Positions 25,522 through 37,894 of a DNA stretch of 43,678 nt are shown here, piece after piece. A program made the translations under genes and the position numbers. The stretch is from an uncultured Duganella sp. (GTDB taxonomy: Bacteria > Pseudomonadota > Gammaproteobacteria > Burkholderiales > Burkholderiaceae), in the NCBI GenBank assembly GCA_946482335.1, contig CAMLRG010000019.1:1-43678 (forward strand), read 5' to 3'. The stretch's first letter is position 1. Each line of letters starts with the position of its first letter. The notes beneath the pieces are model-generated. The model was not told where the DNA came from, did no database searches, and saw only the letters and a program-made list of their open reading frames with translations.

Positions 25522-26001
25522 ATGAAAAAGCTTTTGCTCGGGGCTACCTTTGCTGCCCTGTCGTTGCCGGCCCTGGCCGATGCCTTCACGACCATTGAAA
25601 ACCAGCCTTTGTCCGAGCTCTGGATCAATCCCGGCTTCTATTCCTACCACTTCCAGCGCGACAAGGGGTTCGACGATACCAATCCCGGGTTTGGCGCCGA
25701 GTACCGCTTTTCCACGGTGGCCTCGTTCACAGCTGGCCGTTTCCACAATAGCGACCGCCGCATGTCGAACTATGCCGGCCTCTATTACCAGCCCTGGTCG
25801 ATCGGCCCACTGCGCCTGGGCGCGGTGATTGGCGCTTTTGACGGTTACCCGAAAATGCGCGACGGCGGATGGTTCCTTGCGGCAATTCCCGTCGTCAGCA
25901 TGGAATATCAACGCGTCGGCGTTAATTTTGCTATCGTACCTACATATAAAGATCGCTTGCATGGCGCTTTTTCCGTGCAACTGAAGTTCAAATTGCTGTG
26001 A
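25522..26001 (+). CDS. Small outer-membrane beta-barrel protein (PagP-like fold)
   Basis: 159 residues with a signal peptide (MKKLLLGATFAALSLPALADA). The mature part alternates aromatic and hydrophobic residues in short strands with charged loops ('FYSYHFQRDKG', 'FGAEYRFS', 'YAGLYYQPW', 'RLGAVIGAFDGY', 'VSMEYQRVGVNFAIVPTY', 'GAFSVQLKFKLL') and ends in an aromatic/leucine C-terminus. Length and pattern fit an eight-stranded barrel of the PagP-like type. E. coli PagP transfers palmitate to lipid A using His33, Asp76 and Ser77; a His lies in the first strand region here, but I cannot place the Asp/Ser pair, so enzymatic activity is uncertain. Its stop overlaps the start of the EAL gene. Confidence 0.65.
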   Translation: MKKLLLGATFAALSLPALADAFTTIENQPLSELWINPGFYSYHFQRDKGFDDTNPGFGAEYRFSTVASFTAGRFHNSDRRMSNYAGLYYQPWSIGPLRLGAVIGAFDGYPKMRDGGWFLAAIPVVSMEYQRVGVNFAIVPTYKDRLHGAFSVQLKFKLL

Positions 26002-28256
26002 TCAAGATGAACAAGCGCGCCTCCGTCGAACACTTGCAAGCCAGCTCGCTCGAAGAATTGCAGCGGCTGGCCAGCTTCGTATGCGGCCGGCCCGTGCCGG
26101 CCGAAGCGCTCGGCGACGACGGGCGGTTGTTCAGCTATCTGGCCCCCGATTGCTCCCCCGAGCAGCGCGCAGCGTTGGTGGACGTGGCCAATTGCGTGCG
26201 CGCCCAGCAATCGCTGCGCCACAGCCTGGCGCGCGCCAACGGTTTCCTGGCCGGCTTTGCCGAACATGCGCCGGCCCCGCTCTGGATCAAGGACGCGGAA
26301 GGCGACTACGTGATGGGCAGCTGCCTGGAACACCAGAACGCCAATGTCCTGGAAAACCCGGACGTCACCAAGACCATGGAAACCACGGACGATGGCAGGC
26401 GCCATTGGCTGGTGCACAAATTCCCCATCCACGTCAACGGCGAATCGTTTACCGGCGGCTCGGCCATCGATGTCACGACCGAAGTGGAAAAAGAGCGCGC
26501 CTTGATCCGGCACGACAATTTCTATGTGCTGCTGTCGCGGCTGAGCGCCTTGATTCCACGCTCGCGCACGCTGGAACAATTGTGCCTCGATGCGTGCCGC
26601 CTGGCGGCCCACCAGCCTGGCCTGGATTGCGCAGCCATCAGCCGCAAGGACGACGACGGCACCCTGCAACTGTACGCCTCCGCCAGCCGCGAGGGACAGG
26701 AACGCCACTGGAGCCCCGGCGAAGCGCCGCCGGATTGGCTGGCGCATGAATTGGCGGCCCATGTGCTGTCCACCGGCCGCGTGCAGTCAGGCTCGCGCAA
26801 GGGCCACGACATCGCTTCCTGCATGGCGGTGCCCCTGTTCGTCAACAACCAGCCGTGGGGCGTGGCCACGTTCTATTCGCGCCGCGACCAGCACTTCGAC
26901 GCCTTCTACCGCGAACGGGCCGGCGAATTGAGCAACGAACTCAGTTATGGCATCGAGCGCCTGGTCAATGCGCAGGAAATGCATCGCCTGGCGCGCACCA
27001 ATGTATTGTCCGGCCTGCCGAGCCGCCTGCAATTCGAGGAAGAAATCGCCGCCCTGGCCGCGTCCGATGCGCGCGGCACGGTCCTGCTAATCAACATCAA
27101 CCGTTTCGATGAAATCAGCTCGGCTTACGGCAATGCCGCCGCGGTGGGCTTGATGCGCCACATCGCGGCGAGGCTGCGTTCCGTGGTCGCGGAAAGCATG
27201 CTGCTGGCCCATGTGGGCGTCGGCCGCTTTGCCGTGTTCCTGCCGGCCCACGGCACGCAAACGGCGGCTGAATTCATCCACGAAACGGCGGTGCCGATGC
27301 TGCAGGGCGCTTACCAGGTCAAGGAACACAAGATCTGGTGCACCATCAATGCCGGCGCCGCGGCGCTGCCCGACGATGGCACCACCGCCGACGAATTGCT
27401 GGTCAAGGCCTGGGATGCGCTGGCCGCCGCGCGCGACCTCGACTTGCGCTTCGGCCAGTACGACCGCGCCGCCGACCGCGTGGTGGCGCGCCAGATCAGC
27501 CTGGAAGTGGAATTGCGCGAAGCGTTGGAGCGCCAGGAATTCGTCAACTTCTACCAGCCCAAGATCGACCTGCGCACCGGCAAGCTGACCGGTGCCGAAG
27601 CCCTGGTGCGCTGGCGCCACCCGCAGCGCGGCCTGGTGCCGCCATCCGAATTCGTGCCGGCGCTGGAGCGCACCGGGCTGGTGATCGCAGTCGGCCGCCA
27701 GGTCATGCAGCGCGCCATGCAGGATTGGCGCGCCTGGCACGACGCCGGCCTGCTGCCGCCGCAGATCGCCGTCAACGTGGCCCCGGCCCAATTCCGTTGC
27801 GAATCGCTGTTCAACGATATCGAACGTGCCCTCCATACCGCGGGCGCCGACAATCAGCCGCTGTCGATCGAAATCACGGAAAGCAGCCTGGTGTCGGACC
27901 ACGACCGCGTGGTGGAAATCCTGAGCAAGGTGCGCGCCCTGCAAGTGCCGGTGGCGATCGACGATTTCGGCACCGGCTATTCGTCGCTGTCCTACCTGGT
28001 CAGCCTGCCGGTGGACGTGATGAAGATCGACCGCTCCTTCGTCACCCGCATGTCGCACGACGCCGGCTATATGGGCCTGGTCAGCACCGTGGTGTCGCTG
28101 GCGCACAACCTCGACCTCAAGGTGGTGGCCGAGGGCATTGAAACGGAAGAAGAAGCCAAGCTGCTCAAGCTGCTGCGCTGCGAGCAGGGCCAGGGTTACC
28201 TGTACGGCCACCCTGTGCCGGCCGACGAGTTCGCCGCCCTGCTCGACGCTGCCTAG
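25998..28256 (+). CDS. PAS-GAF-GGDEF(degenerate)-EAL cyclic di-GMP phosphodiesterase
   Basis: Cytoplasmic protein of 752 residues. Its GTG start at 25998 overlaps the previous stop (GTGA); ATG at 26007 is an alternative, neither with a clear ribosome site. Residues ~75-165 are PAS-like ('HAPAPLWIKDAEGDYVMGS'), ~180-320 GAF-like ('AAISRKDDDGTLQLYASAS', 'SCMAVPLFVNNQPWGVATF'). The GGDEF domain is degenerate: the signature position reads VGVGRFAVFL, so no cyclase activity is expected. The EAL domain (~500-752) looks intact: 'GAEALVRWRHP', 'INV/NVAPAQFR', 'IEITESSL', 'AIDDFGTGYSSLSYL', 'MKIDRSFV', 'VAEGIETEEEA', 'QGYLYGHPV'. It should hydrolyse cyclic di-GMP, perhaps gated by the PAS, GAF and GTP-binding pseudo-GGDEF domains. 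Confidence 0.92.
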   Translation: MIKMNKRASVEHLQASSLEELQRLASFVCGRPVPAEALGDDGRLFSYLAPDCSPEQRAALVDVANCVRAQQSLRHSLARANGFLAGFAEHAPAPLWIKDAEGDYVMGSCLEHQNANVLENPDVTKTMETTDDGRRHWLVHKFPIHVNGESFTGGSAIDVTTEVEKERALIRHDNFYVLLSRLSALIPRSRTLEQLCLDACRLAAHQPGLDCAAISRKDDDGTLQLYASASREGQERHWSPGEAPPDWLAHELAAHVLSTGRVQSGSRKGHDIASCMAVPLFVNNQPWGVATFYSRRDQHFDAFYRERAGELSNELSYGIERLVNAQEMHRLARTNVLSGLPSRLQFEEEIAALAASDARGTVLLININRFDEISSAYGNAAAVGLMRHIAARLRSVVAESMLLAHVGVGRFAVFLPAHGTQTAAEFIHETAVPMLQGAYQVKEHKIWCTINAGAAALPDDGTTADELLVKAWDALAAARDLDLRFGQYDRAADRVVARQISLEVELREALERQEFVNFYQPKIDLRTGKLTGAEALVRWRHPQRGLVPPSEFVPALERTGLVIAVGRQVMQRAMQDWRAWHDAGLLPPQIAVNVAPAQFRCESLFNDIERALHTAGADNQPLSIEITESSLVSDHDRVVEILSKVRALQVPVAIDDFGTGYSSLSYLVSLPVDVMKIDRSFVTRMSHDAGYMGLVSTVVSLAHNLDLKVVAEGIETEEEAKLLKLLRCEQGQGYLYGHPVPADEFAALLDAA

Positions 28257-28275
28257 CCCCCCGCGCGGTCGCGGC

Positions 28276-30390
<2,115 letters not shown>

Positions 30391-30407
30391 CACAAATCTC
30401 CTTGAAC

Positions 30408-30424
30408 GATGCCTTGCGGGCATC
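30408..30424 (-). promoter_or_regulatory. Hairpin in the fusA leader
   Basis: GATGCC (30408-30413) and GGCATC (30419-30424) pair perfectly around a five-base loop. The stem ends a few bases upstream of the AAGGAG ribosome site of the elongation factor G gene. It may protect or tune the message; it is not a terminator. Confidence 0.4.
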
Positions 30425-30548
30425 TTCGATTCTATCAGTAACAGGAGTGTGAAGATTGGGCGGCTCGACAAGAAATCAAGGGACGGGGCGCCATTGCCTG
30501 CTTGGAAGTCCCAGTACCCAACAGCAAACACGCGCCAGGCGGCGGCGC

Positions 30549-31427
30549 TCAGATCGCCGCGTCATCCCCCAGCCGGGCGCCGAAGCGCATTTCCGGCAGG
30601 CCGACGGCGTCCGTCAGCGGCATGCCGAACACGCCGCCGGCATAGCGCTCGGGTACCAGCAGGTCGACCAGGGCGCTGCTGACGTACAGCTGGTCCAGCT
30701 CATTGCCGCCAAAGGTGGGGCAGGTCGGCTGGCTGACCGGCACCGGGATGGCGCGTTCGATACTGCCGTCCGGGCGGTAACGCACGATGCGCCCGGCGCC
30801 CCATTCGGCATTCCACAGGCAACCGTCGGCATCGACCACCGAGCCGTCCGGCTCCCCGCAGCCAGGCGGCAAATGCGCAAACACGCGCTCGCCGGACGGC
30901 GTATCCCCATAGTCGCAGCAGCGGATCACGCCGCTCAGGGAATCGCAGAAGTACATGGTGGCACCGTCCGGGCTGAAGCAGATGCTGTTGGCAATGGCCA
31001 CCGGGGCCAGCGGCAACTGCTCGAGCTGCAGGCTGTGGCCGAGACGGTAAAAGCGGCCGATCGGCGCCCGGCCCACCGCTTCATTCATGGTGCCGAACAC
31101 GAAGCGGCCCTGGCGGTCGCAGCGGCCATCGTTGACGCGCGTACCGGCCACGCCGGCCTCCACTTCCACGATGGTCATGACGTCCGCGCTGGCCATGTCG
31201 AACCAGGCCAGGCGGCTCTCCAGGCCCAGCAGCAGGCGTTCATTGGAGCCGGTCAGGGCAAAGCAGCCCAGCCGCTCGGGCAGGTCCCACTGCTCCGTCT
31301 TGCCGCTGGAGGGGCGGTGCCGCCACAGCTTGCGGCCCAGGATATCGGTCCACAGCAGGCTTTGCGTCCGGTCGCACCACAGGATGCATTCGCCCAGGGC
31401 ATTCTGGGCGTCGACGATCAGTTCCAC
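30549..31427 (-). CDS. SMP-30/gluconolactonase family sugar lactonase
   Basis: Predicted metal-dependent aldonolactonase, 292 residues, six-bladed propeller. Ligand residues match the family: Glu in 'NALGECILW', Asn-Asp-Gly in 'TRVNDGRCD', '[18 protein letters not shown]' and '[19 protein letters not shown]'. The GTG at 31427 is preferred because GGAGG stands five bases before it and because the propeller starts immediately; it overlaps galM by 10 bases. It is the last gene of the galactonate operon, so the expected substrate is galactono-lactone, giving galactonate for DgoD. Homologues acting on L-arabinono- or L-fucono-lactone cannot be excluded from sequence. Confidence 0.88.
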   Translation of the reverse strand: MELIVDAQNALGECILWCDRTQSLLWTDILGRKLWRHRPSSGKTEQWDLPERLGCFALTGSNERLLLGLESRLAWFDMASADVMTIVEVEAGVAGTRVNDGRCDRQGRFVFGTMNEAVGRAPIGRFYRLGHSLQLEQLPLAPVAIANSICFSPDGATMYFCDSLSGVIRCCDYGDTPSGERVFAHLPPGCGEPDGSVVDADGCLWNAEWGAGRIVRYRPDGSIERAIPVPVSQPTCPTFGGNELDQLYVSSALVDLLVPERYAGGVFGMPLTDAVGLPEMRFGARLGDDAAI

Positions 31428-32479
31428 GCTTGCCTCCACTTGTCGATCACGTAGCGCGTCGTCGCGCTGTAGGGGGAGCCGGGCCGGCAGGTCGCATCGG
31501 GAAACTGCGGTTGGTTCGGCGCGTCGGGGAACTGTTGTGGCTCCAGGCACAGGCCGGCGTGGCGCCCGAAGCTGCGGCCCTTGCCGGCCAGCGAACCATC
31601 CAGGTAATTGCCGCTGTAAAATTGCAGGCCCGGCGCATCGGTATAGATGTCCATCCGCCGCCCGCTGGCGCGGTCCTGCAGGCAGGCTTGCGGCCCCGCG
31701 CCCCGTTCCAGCACGAAATTGTGGTCATAGCCGCCGGCCAGCGCCAACTGCGCATCGGCCATGGCCAGCCCCTCGCCGATACGGCGCGCCTGGCGGAAAT
31801 CGAAGGCCCCGCCGGCAACCGGCATCCGCTCGCCATCGGGCAGCAGGCCGGGACCGACCGGCAGGTAGTGCGCGGCAGCGATCATCAGCTCGTGCTCCAG
31901 GATGTCGCCGCCCCCTGACAGGTTGAAATAGCTGTGCTGGCTGATGCTGACCGGCGTCGGCTGGTCGGCACAGGCCTGGTAGCGGCAGCGCAGCTCGCCC
32001 GCGGCGCTCAGCTCATACGTCACCATCACCAGCAAGTTGCCGGGATAGCCTTCCTCCCCATCGCGGCTGAGTCGGCACAGGCTGACGCGCGCCGCCTCGT
32101 TGTCGGCGCTGGCATGCCCCTGCCAGCCCTGCTTGTGGAAGCCGCGCCGCCCGCCATGCAGATGGTTGCTGCCCTCATTGCGCGTCAACTGGCAAGTGCG
32201 GCCATCGAGCGTGAAGCGGCCGCCGCCGATGCGGTTGGCAAAACGCCCCACCAGGGCGCCGAAATAAGCCTGGTCGTGTTCGTACTGGTGCAAGGTGTCG
32301 AAACCCAGCACGAAATCGATGGGCGGCGCCTCCTGTCCCAGCACCCGCCAGCTGCGGATGATGCAGCCATAGTCGAGCACCGACAGCAGCATGCCACGGC
32401 CATTGTCGAGAGTGAATTCCATGACCGGTTCGCCGTTGGCCAGCTCGCCGAACAGCCGGCTGTCGACCTGCGGCTTCAT
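31418..32479 (-). CDS. galM: Aldose 1-epimerase (galactose mutarotase)
   Basis: Interconverts alpha and beta anomers of galactose and other aldoses; 353 residues. Key family sites are present: 'SNHLHGGRRGFHKQGW' and 'SISQHSYFNLSG' supply the two catalytic histidines, 'GGYDHNFVL' the substrate aspartate, and 'GLCLEPQQFPDAPNQP' the catalytic base glutamate. The start overlaps the dgoA stop by four bases (ATGA). There is no signal peptide. In this operon it would equilibrate galactose released by the GH2 enzyme before oxidation. Confidence 0.92.
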   Translation of the reverse strand: MKPQVDSRLFGELANGEPVMEFTLDNGRGMLLSVLDYGCIIRSWRVLGQEAPPIDFVLGFDTLHQYEHDQAYFGALVGRFANRIGGGRFTLDGRTCQLTRNEGSNHLHGGRRGFHKQGWQGHASADNEAARVSLCRLSRDGEEGYPGNLLVMVTYELSAAGELRCRYQACADQPTPVSISQHSYFNLSGGGDILEHELMIAAAHYLPVGPGLLPDGERMPVAGGAFDFRQARRIGEGLAMADAQLALAGGYDHNFVLERGAGPQACLQDRASGRRMDIYTDAPGLQFYSGNYLDGSLAGKGRSFGRHAGLCLEPQQFPDAPNQPQFPDATCRPGSPYSATTRYVIDKWRQAWN

Positions 32480-33093
32480 CGCGCCCGCCAGGCGGCAACC
32501 AGTTCCTGCGCCCGCAGCGCGAGCTCCGTCAGCTCGATGCCGGGCTGGTACAGGCGGCCACCGATGCCGAAGCCGTCGGCCCCGGCCCGCACCCATTCGG
32601 CCAGGTTGCCGGTGCTGATGCCGCCCACCGGCCACACCCGCGCCGAGGGCGGCAGGATGGTCTTCACACTGCGCAGACCGCCCGGCCCCAGCGCTTCGGC
32701 CGGGAACCATTTGATGGCATCGGCGCCCGCCGCCAGCGCCGCCAGCGCTTCGGTGGGCGTGGCCACCCCGGGCACCGCCAGCATGCCCAGCTCCTTGGCG
32801 CGCTGGACCACCGCGGCGTTGAAGTTCGGCGCCACCATGATGCGGCCGCCCGCCGCGTGCACCGCATCCACTTCGGCCAGCGTGGTCATGGTGCCGCCGC
32901 CGACCACGGCGTCGGCCGGCTTGTTGGCGTCGATCGCCCGGATGCACTCCAGCGCCCCGGGCCGGTTGAGCGGCACTTCGAGCAGGCGCAAGCCGCTGTC
33001 GAACAGGACCTGCGCCACGGCCGGCGCTTCGGCTTCCGTCAGGCCGCGCAGGATGGCCACCAGCGGTGGCTGGTATTGGTCGATCACGTTCAT
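32476..33093 (-). CDS. dgoA: 2-dehydro-3-deoxy-6-phosphogalactonate aldolase
   Basis: Class I aldolase splitting 2-keto-3-deoxy-6-phosphogalactonate into pyruvate and glyceraldehyde 3-phosphate; 205 residues, usual length. Catalytic E39 lies in 'LLEVPLNRPGA' and the Schiff-base lysine K128 in 'GADAIKWFPAE'; 'VVGGGTMTT', 'VAPNF' and 'PVGGISTGNL' (phosphate binding) fit the KDPG/KDPGal aldolase family. The L-E-V-P-L-N wording and the gene neighbours dgoK and dgoD favour the galactonate enzyme over the gluconate-pathway Eda. Confidence 0.93.
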   Translation of the reverse strand: MNVIDQYQPPLVAILRGLTEAEAPAVAQVLFDSGLRLLEVPLNRPGALECIRAIDANKPADAVVGGGTMTTLAEVDAVHAAGGRIMVAPNFNAAVVQRAKELGMLAVPGVATPTEALAALAAGADAIKWFPAEALGPGGLRSVKTILPPSARVWPVGGISTGNLAEWVRAGADGFGIGGRLYQPGIELTELALRAQELVAAWRAR

Positions 33094-33974
33094 CAGACAG
33101 CCTCCATGAAACGTCCCAGCGCGGCCAGGTACGCTGCGTCGGGGTCGATCAACTGTACCGTGTAGCCCAGCAGTTCGGCCACGTCGCGATACGGCGCGCT
33201 CAGGGCGCGCGATGCGATCAGCCGCAGCGCCGGCGGAGCGCCGCGCCGGTCCGCAAACTCGGTCCCGATCAGCAGGCCGCTCACATAGGACCGCGTGGCC
33301 CCGGCCGGCGCCGCTCCGGCGACCACCCGGGCGCGCGCTTCGAACAAAGTATGGCTCAGGGCGCCGGCGCTCTGCGCACGGTTGGCGCCGGCCCGCAGCG
33401 CGCCCGGGTCATCGCCCCCTTCGGCCATCAGGGGCGCCAGCGTGCCGCCGGCGCGCAGCGCGGCGAACAGTTCGCCCGTGATGTAGGTGGTCAGGCGCGT
33501 GATGGTGCCATCGGCCACTTCCACCCATTTGCTGTGTGTCCCCGGCAGCACGTAGCAGCCGTCGCCATGCTGCAGCGTCAACGCGCCCAGCAATTGCGTC
33601 TCCTCGCCGCGCATCACGTCGATGCTGCCGTGCGCCCGGTAACAATAGCCGGGCACGATAAAGCAGCCGGGCGCGCCCGACACCGGCACCAGCGTTTGCG
33701 GCAGGCGTGCCAGCGGCACGCTGTTGTCGAGGTAGGCCACTTCCTGCCAGCCCAGGGCGCTGCCCACCATGCCCGACATGACCACCGGCACCAGATCGTC
33801 CACTTCCAATTGCCGGCGCAATGCCTGCAGCGAGTCGGCATAGCGCCCGCGCACAGCGACCGCCCCCTGTTCATCTTCGTAGCGGCGCAGGCAGGTCCCG
33901 CCGCCGCCGAGCACATAAGCGCGGCGGTTGCTGCTGCCCCAGTCGATCCCCAGCAGGCATGCCGGCGCTACCAT
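33093..33974 (-). CDS. dgoK: 2-dehydro-3-deoxygalactonokinase
   Basis: ATP-dependent kinase phosphorylating 2-keto-3-deoxygalactonate at C6; 293 residues, family length. The DgoK hallmarks are '[16 protein letters not shown]' at the N-terminus (phosphate loop of the ASKHA fold), '[13 protein letters not shown]', '[12 protein letters not shown]' and '[12 protein letters not shown]'. It overlaps dgoD by 7 bases and shares one base with the dgoA start, so translation is tightly coupled. Confidence 0.93.
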   Translation of the reverse strand: MVAPACLLGIDWGSSNRRAYVLGGGGTCLRRYEDEQGAVAVRGRYADSLQALRRQLEVDDLVPVVMSGMVGSALGWQEVAYLDNSVPLARLPQTLVPVSGAPGCFIVPGYCYRAHGSIDVMRGEETQLLGALTLQHGDGCYVLPGTHSKWVEVADGTITRLTTYITGELFAALRAGGTLAPLMAEGGDDPGALRAGANRAQSAGALSHTLFEARARVVAGAAPAGATRSYVSGLLIGTEFADRRGAPPALRLIASRALSAPYRDVAELLGYTVQLIDPDAAYLAALGRFMEAV

Positions 33975-35116
33975 TCGGCCACGCTGCCATCAGCATGCCG
34001 CCACAGCGGGTTGCGCCAGTCGGGCGCCGCACGGCTCGCTTCGATGACCCGTTCCTCGTTGATGTCCACCCCCAGGCCGGGCAAAGGCAAGGGCTCGATA
34101 TAGCCGCCTTCCATGCGGAAATCACCGGCATTGTGCACATAATCGAGCAGTTCGGCGCCCTGGTTGTAGTGGATGCCCATGCTTTGTTCCTGCAGCACGG
34201 CGTTGTAGGACACGAAATCGACTTGCAGGCAGGCCGCGAGGGCCACCGGCCCCAGCGGGCAATGCGGTGCCAGCGTCACGTCGTAGGCTTCGGCCATGGC
34301 GGCAATGCGCAAGCATTCGCTGATGCCGCCGGCGTGCGACAGGTCGGGCTGCAGGATCGCCAGTCCGCCCTGCTCCAGCACACGCTTGAATTCGAAACGC
34401 GAAAACATCCGTTCGCCGGCCGCCAGCGGAATGCTGGTCATATCGGCCAGGCGCCGGTAATATTCGGCCTGCTCGGCCAGCACCGGTTCTTCCACGAACA
34501 GGGGTCGGTAAGGTTCCAGCGCCCGCAGCAGCGGCTTGGCCATCGGCCAGGCCACGCGGCCGTGGAAGTCGATGCCGAACTCGATGTCGTAGCCGAACAC
34601 GTCACGGATGCCGGCGATGCGTTCCACCGCGGCATCCACCGCCGTGGCGCAGTCGAGCAAGGCCATCTCTTCCGTGCCATTCATCTTGAAGGTGTTCAGG
34701 CCGATCGCGCGCAGGGTATGGATGCCGGCCACCACGTCGGCCGGCCGGTCGCCGCCCACCCAGCTGTAGATCTTCATGCGGTCGCGCACGCGGCCGCCCA
34801 GCAACTGGTAGACCGGCACGCCGAGCACCTTGCCCTTGATGTCCCACAGGGCCTGGTCGATCCCGGCGATGGCACTCATGAAGACTGCGCCGCCGCGGTA
34901 GAAACCGCCGCGGTACATGGTTTGCCACAGGTCGCTGATGCGCGCGGGATCGCACCCCACCAGCGATTCGCCCAGTTCGTGCACGGCGGCTTCCACCGTG
35001 CGCGCCCGGCCTTCGATCACGGGCTCGCCCCAGCCGCTGACGCCCTCGTCGGTGTCGATCTTGAGGAACATCCAGCGCGGCGGCACGCGGTAGGTACTCA
35101 GTTGCGTAATCTTCAT
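33968..35116 (-). CDS. dgoD: D-galactonate dehydratase
   Basis: Enolase-superfamily dehydratase turning D-galactonate into 2-keto-3-deoxygalactonate; 382 residues, the same as E. coli DgoD. It begins '[20 protein letters not shown]'. Metal ligands lie in '[11 protein letters not shown]' (Asp, then the active-site His), '[11 protein letters not shown]' and '[13 protein letters not shown]', and the second catalytic His in '[15 protein letters not shown]'. The ATG at 35116 is two bases after the stop of the upstream glycosyltransferase fusion gene. It is the committed step of the De Ley-Doudoroff branch encoded here. Confidence 0.95.
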   Translation of the reverse strand: MKITQLSTYRVPPRWMFLKIDTDEGVSGWGEPVIEGRARTVEAAVHELGESLVGCDPARISDLWQTMYRGGFYRGGAVFMSAIAGIDQALWDIKGKVLGVPVYQLLGGRVRDRMKIYSWVGGDRPADVVAGIHTLRAIGLNTFKMNGTEEMALLDCATAVDAAVERIAGIRDVFGYDIEFGIDFHGRVAWPMAKPLLRALEPYRPLFVEEPVLAEQAEYYRRLADMTSIPLAAGERMFSRFEFKRVLEQGGLAILQPDLSHAGGISECLRIAAMAEAYDVTLAPHCPLGPVALAACLQVDFVSYNAVLQEQSMGIHYNQGAELLDYVHNAGDFRMEGGYIEPLPLPGLGVDINEERVIEASRAAPDWRNPLWRHADGSVAEW

Positions 35117-35118
35117 GG

Positions 35119-37722
35119 TCAGGAAGCGCGCGGCGCCGCGCGGCTGAATTGCCGGGCCACTTGTTCGGCCGCGCGTTTGCCGGCCAGGAAGGCATGGTCC
35201 GAGTTGTAGTATTCCCATTCGCTGTAGCGGCCGGCCAGCAGGATGTCGTGCAGCGCCAGCCACTCGCGCACCAGGGCGACGTTGCGCGCCCGCTGGTGGT
35301 CGTACACCACGTACGCCACCGGCATGTCGACCTGGTTGGCCACCAGGACTTCATCGTCCTCGCGCATGAAGCCCACCTTGATGGCATCGGCGATGCAGCG
35401 CGCGATGAGCGCGTCCCCGTCCAGCGGCAAGGGTTTCCACGGCGAATAGGAAATCTCGCAAGTGAAGCCGAAGCCGCCCGGCGCGTTGCATTCCGGGCTG
35501 GCATTGCCCTGCACGAAAATGCGGTGGAAGATGCTCTCTTCCGGATAGTAGATCCAGTGCTTGTCGGTGACGCCGGTGCGGGCAATGCCGATATTGACGC
35601 AGCGGATCGAGATATGGCGCAGCCCGCGCGCCGCCTCGCGCACCGCCGGCGGCGCCGAATCGCCCAGCAGCTTGACCAGTTCCGGCAAGGGCATGGTGCT
35701 GACCAGCTTGCCGTACTGGAAGCGCCGGCCGTCGGCCAGGGCCACCACGTGCTCCTCGGGCAAGACTTGCGCCACTTCGGCATTGACCTCGACCTTGCCC
35801 CGGATCAGCGGCAGGAAGCCATTCATCAGCGCCTGGAAGCCGCCCCGGCGCGGGTAACCGAAGCGCGCGTTGGGGCCCATCGGCCGCGGGACCGGCTGCA
35901 AGGCACCGTCGATGATGCCGGCCAGGTCCGGCAGCGGCACCCGCCCGCCCAGCCAGGAGGTTTCCATCTCGCCCAGCGGTACCGTCCACAGCTTGCGGTT
36001 GTAGGGGATGGCGAAATGCTTGGCAATGCCCTTGCCCCAGACCTTGTAGATGAAGTCTTCGAAGCTTTCGGTCGCACCGCTGCGGGCGGCCGCCGATTTG
36101 TCCACTTCCGCACTGCCGTCGGCGCAGCAATCGCGCACTTCCGGGCTGGCGCAGCCGACGTTCCCCTCGTCGGCGCCATAGCGCGCTTCGATGGCGCCCA
36201 TGATGCATTCCTTGATCACATCGGGCGGCAAGCCATGCAGCGCACCCTGGAAGGGGTAGCGCGTGTACACGTTCTTGCTGTAGATCCAGGCTTCGCGCAT
36301 CTGCCAGTGCTGATTGTCCCCCAGCAGCTTATCGTACAGCTCGAGCACGTAAGGATCGTTGGAGAACATGATGTGCCCGGCATGGTCGAAGGTAAAACCG
36401 CCCTCCTGGATCGAGCGGCACCAGCCGCCCACGGTGGCATTGCGTTCCAGCAGCAGGTTATCCGGCCCCGCATGGTAGGCGGCCGACAGGCCGGTCGGCC
36501 CGCCACCGATCACGATACTGCGGAACGCTTGTCCACCCGCCGGCGCCCGCAGGGCATTGACCTTGGCCGCCGCGCCGGCCACGTTGTCGGGCGCCGCGCT
36601 CTTGCCCGCCAGGCGTGCCGCCCTGCAGCCGGGGGGCGTCTGCTGCATCAACGCATGCATCCGGGCGGCAGTGGCGTCCCACGACGTGCGCGCCACCACC
36701 TCGCGCATGGCGGCCGCCATGGCGGCGGTCTGTTCGGCGCTCTGCGCCAGCGCCGCTTCGCAATGGGCAATGAATTCATTATGGTCGTGGCCGATCGCCA
36801 CCAGCCCGCCATACGGCTGCTCCACGTCACGGATCGCGGTGCTGACGATCGGCAGCTGGGCCGCCATATATTCCAGCACCTTGGTTGGGCTGATGTAGCG
36901 CGTGGCATCGTTCAGCGCAAACGGCAGCAGGCACACGTCCCAGCCCGCCAGGAACTGCGGCAGGGCCTGGTACGCCTGCTGTCCCAGGTAATGCAGGTTT
37001 TGCCGCTGCGGCAGCGTGGCCGGGTCGATCTTCACCACCGGTCCCACCAGCACCAGCTGCCATTCCGGGTGGGCGTCGGCCAGGTCGGCCATCAGTGCGG
37101 CATCGAAGCGCTCGTCGATGACGCCGAAAAAGCCCAGCCGCGGACGCGCGATCGCCGCCTGCAGCGGGTGGCCATTGCTGCGCTCCAGCGCTTGCTCGAA
37201 GTGGCGCGCATCCACGCTGCTCGGCAAGCAGTGCGCATTGTCGTGGCGCGCGCTTTTGGCAGCGTACAGGCTGGGGCCGCCCGTAAACACCAGGTCGGCG
37301 ATGTTCAGCAGCGCGGTCTCGCGCTGCAGCAATTGTTTGGGCGGGTTCTTGAACGCGCTCAATTCATCCATGCAGTCATAGATCACCAGCGAAGGATGCA
37401 AGGCCTGCAGCAATGGCAAGGCCATCGGGGTATAGAACCATACCAGCACTTCCTCGCCGTCCGGCACCAACGCCGACACCAGCGGCTGCAGCAGCGGGAT
37501 CTGGTCGTCGTGGAAGCCATGCGCCCGCACCGGCGTATGGGGTTGGCACACCGTCAGGTTCGGTGCCGGCTGGGACATCGCCATGCGTGCCTCCCCTTCC
37601 TCGTACACCGGCTCCTCGACAAACACCACCTTGTAATACTTGGCCAGGCGGGTGAGCAGGTGCTGGGGACGCTGGAACACGAAGTCCCAGCGCAGGTGGC
37701 AGAAAACAATCAACGTTTGCAT
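35119..37722 (-). CDS. Fusion of a GT4-like glycosyltransferase and a UDP-galactopyranose-mutase-like FAD oxidoreductase
   Basis: 867 residues in one uninterrupted frame, start after AAGGAG. Residues 1-~365 are a GT-B glycosyltransferase: '[19 protein letters not shown]' and '[12 protein letters not shown]' in the first half, then '[13 protein letters not shown]', 'LVLVGPV' and '[19 protein letters not shown]' (donor-binding, 277-294). A Pro/Ala linker (~365-400) leads to an FAD-binding amine-oxidase-type domain: '[16 protein letters not shown]' (402-417), '[14 protein letters not shown]', '[11 protein letters not shown]', '[10 protein letters not shown]'. The second half resembles UDP-galactopyranose mutase and protoporphyrinogen-oxidase-like proteins. 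UGM makes UDP-galactofuranose, so the pair could make and use that donor, but this is inference. It sits between a GH2 glycosidase and dgoD, with a 172-base gap before and 2 bases after. Confidence 0.85.
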   Translation of the reverse strand: MQTLIVFCHLRWDFVFQRPQHLLTRLAKYYKVVFVEEPVYEEGEARMAMSQPAPNLTVCQPHTPVRAHGFHDDQIPLLQPLVSALVPDGEEVLVWFYTPMALPLLQALHPSLVIYDCMDELSAFKNPPKQLLQRETALLNIADLVFTGGPSLYAAKSARHDNAHCLPSSVDARHFEQALERSNGHPLQAAIARPRLGFFGVIDERFDAALMADLADAHPEWQLVLVGPVVKIDPATLPQRQNLHYLGQQAYQALPQFLAGWDVCLLPFALNDATRYISPTKVLEYMAAQLPIVSTAIRDVEQPYGGLVAIGHDHNEFIAHCEAALAQSAEQTAAMAAAMREVVARTSWDATAARMHALMQQTPPGCRAARLAGKSAAPDNVAGAAAKVNALRAPAGGQAFRSIVIGGGPTGLSAAYHAGPDNLLLERNATVGGWCRSIQEGGFTFDHAGHIMFSNDPYVLELYDKLLGDNQHWQMREAWIYSKNVYTRYPFQGALHGLPPDVIKECIMGAIEARYGADEGNVGCASPEVRDCCADGSAEVDKSAAARSGATESFEDFIYKVWGKGIAKHFAIPYNRKLWTVPLGEMETSWLGGRVPLPDLAGIIDGALQPVPRPMGPNARFGYPRRGGFQALMNGFLPLIRGKVEVNAEVAQVLPEEHVVALADGRRFQYGKLVSTMPLPELVKLLGDSAPPAVREAARGLRHISIRCVNIGIARTGVTDKHWIYYPEESIFHRIFVQGNASPECNAPGGFGFTCEISYSPWKPLPLDGDALIARCIADAIKVGFMREDDEVLVANQVDMPVAYVVYDHQRARNVALVREWLALHDILLAGRYSEWEYYNSDHAFLAGKRAAEQVARQFSRAAPRAS

Positions 37723-37894
37723 GGCATTCTCCTTGGGTTTACATAGACTGTCCGTCAGGCGGATCGATTGGTGCGAGGCAGTGGCATGCGGCGCGTCCAG
37801 GCCCATGTTGGGCGGTCCGGCGCCAGGGGCGGCCAAGCGCGCCCGCCTGTGCTGCCTGCCGACTGGTCGCGGATGGGAGGCAGGCGGCAAACGG

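Noticed and set aside
28261..28274. CCGCG-CGGT-CGCGG stem between the EAL and fusA stops.
   Set aside because: Short stem without T-runs on either side; likely chance in GC-rich sequence.
35149..37746. An 865-codon plus-strand frame opposite the glycosyltransferase fusion.
   Set aside because: Mirror of a real gene in high-GC DNA; no recognisable motifs.
37854..37885. GCCTGCC/GGCAGGC pairing in the gap after the GH2 gene.
   Set aside because: Eighteen-base loop and no T-run in the direction of transcription; could be an intercistronic stem but not supported enough to list.
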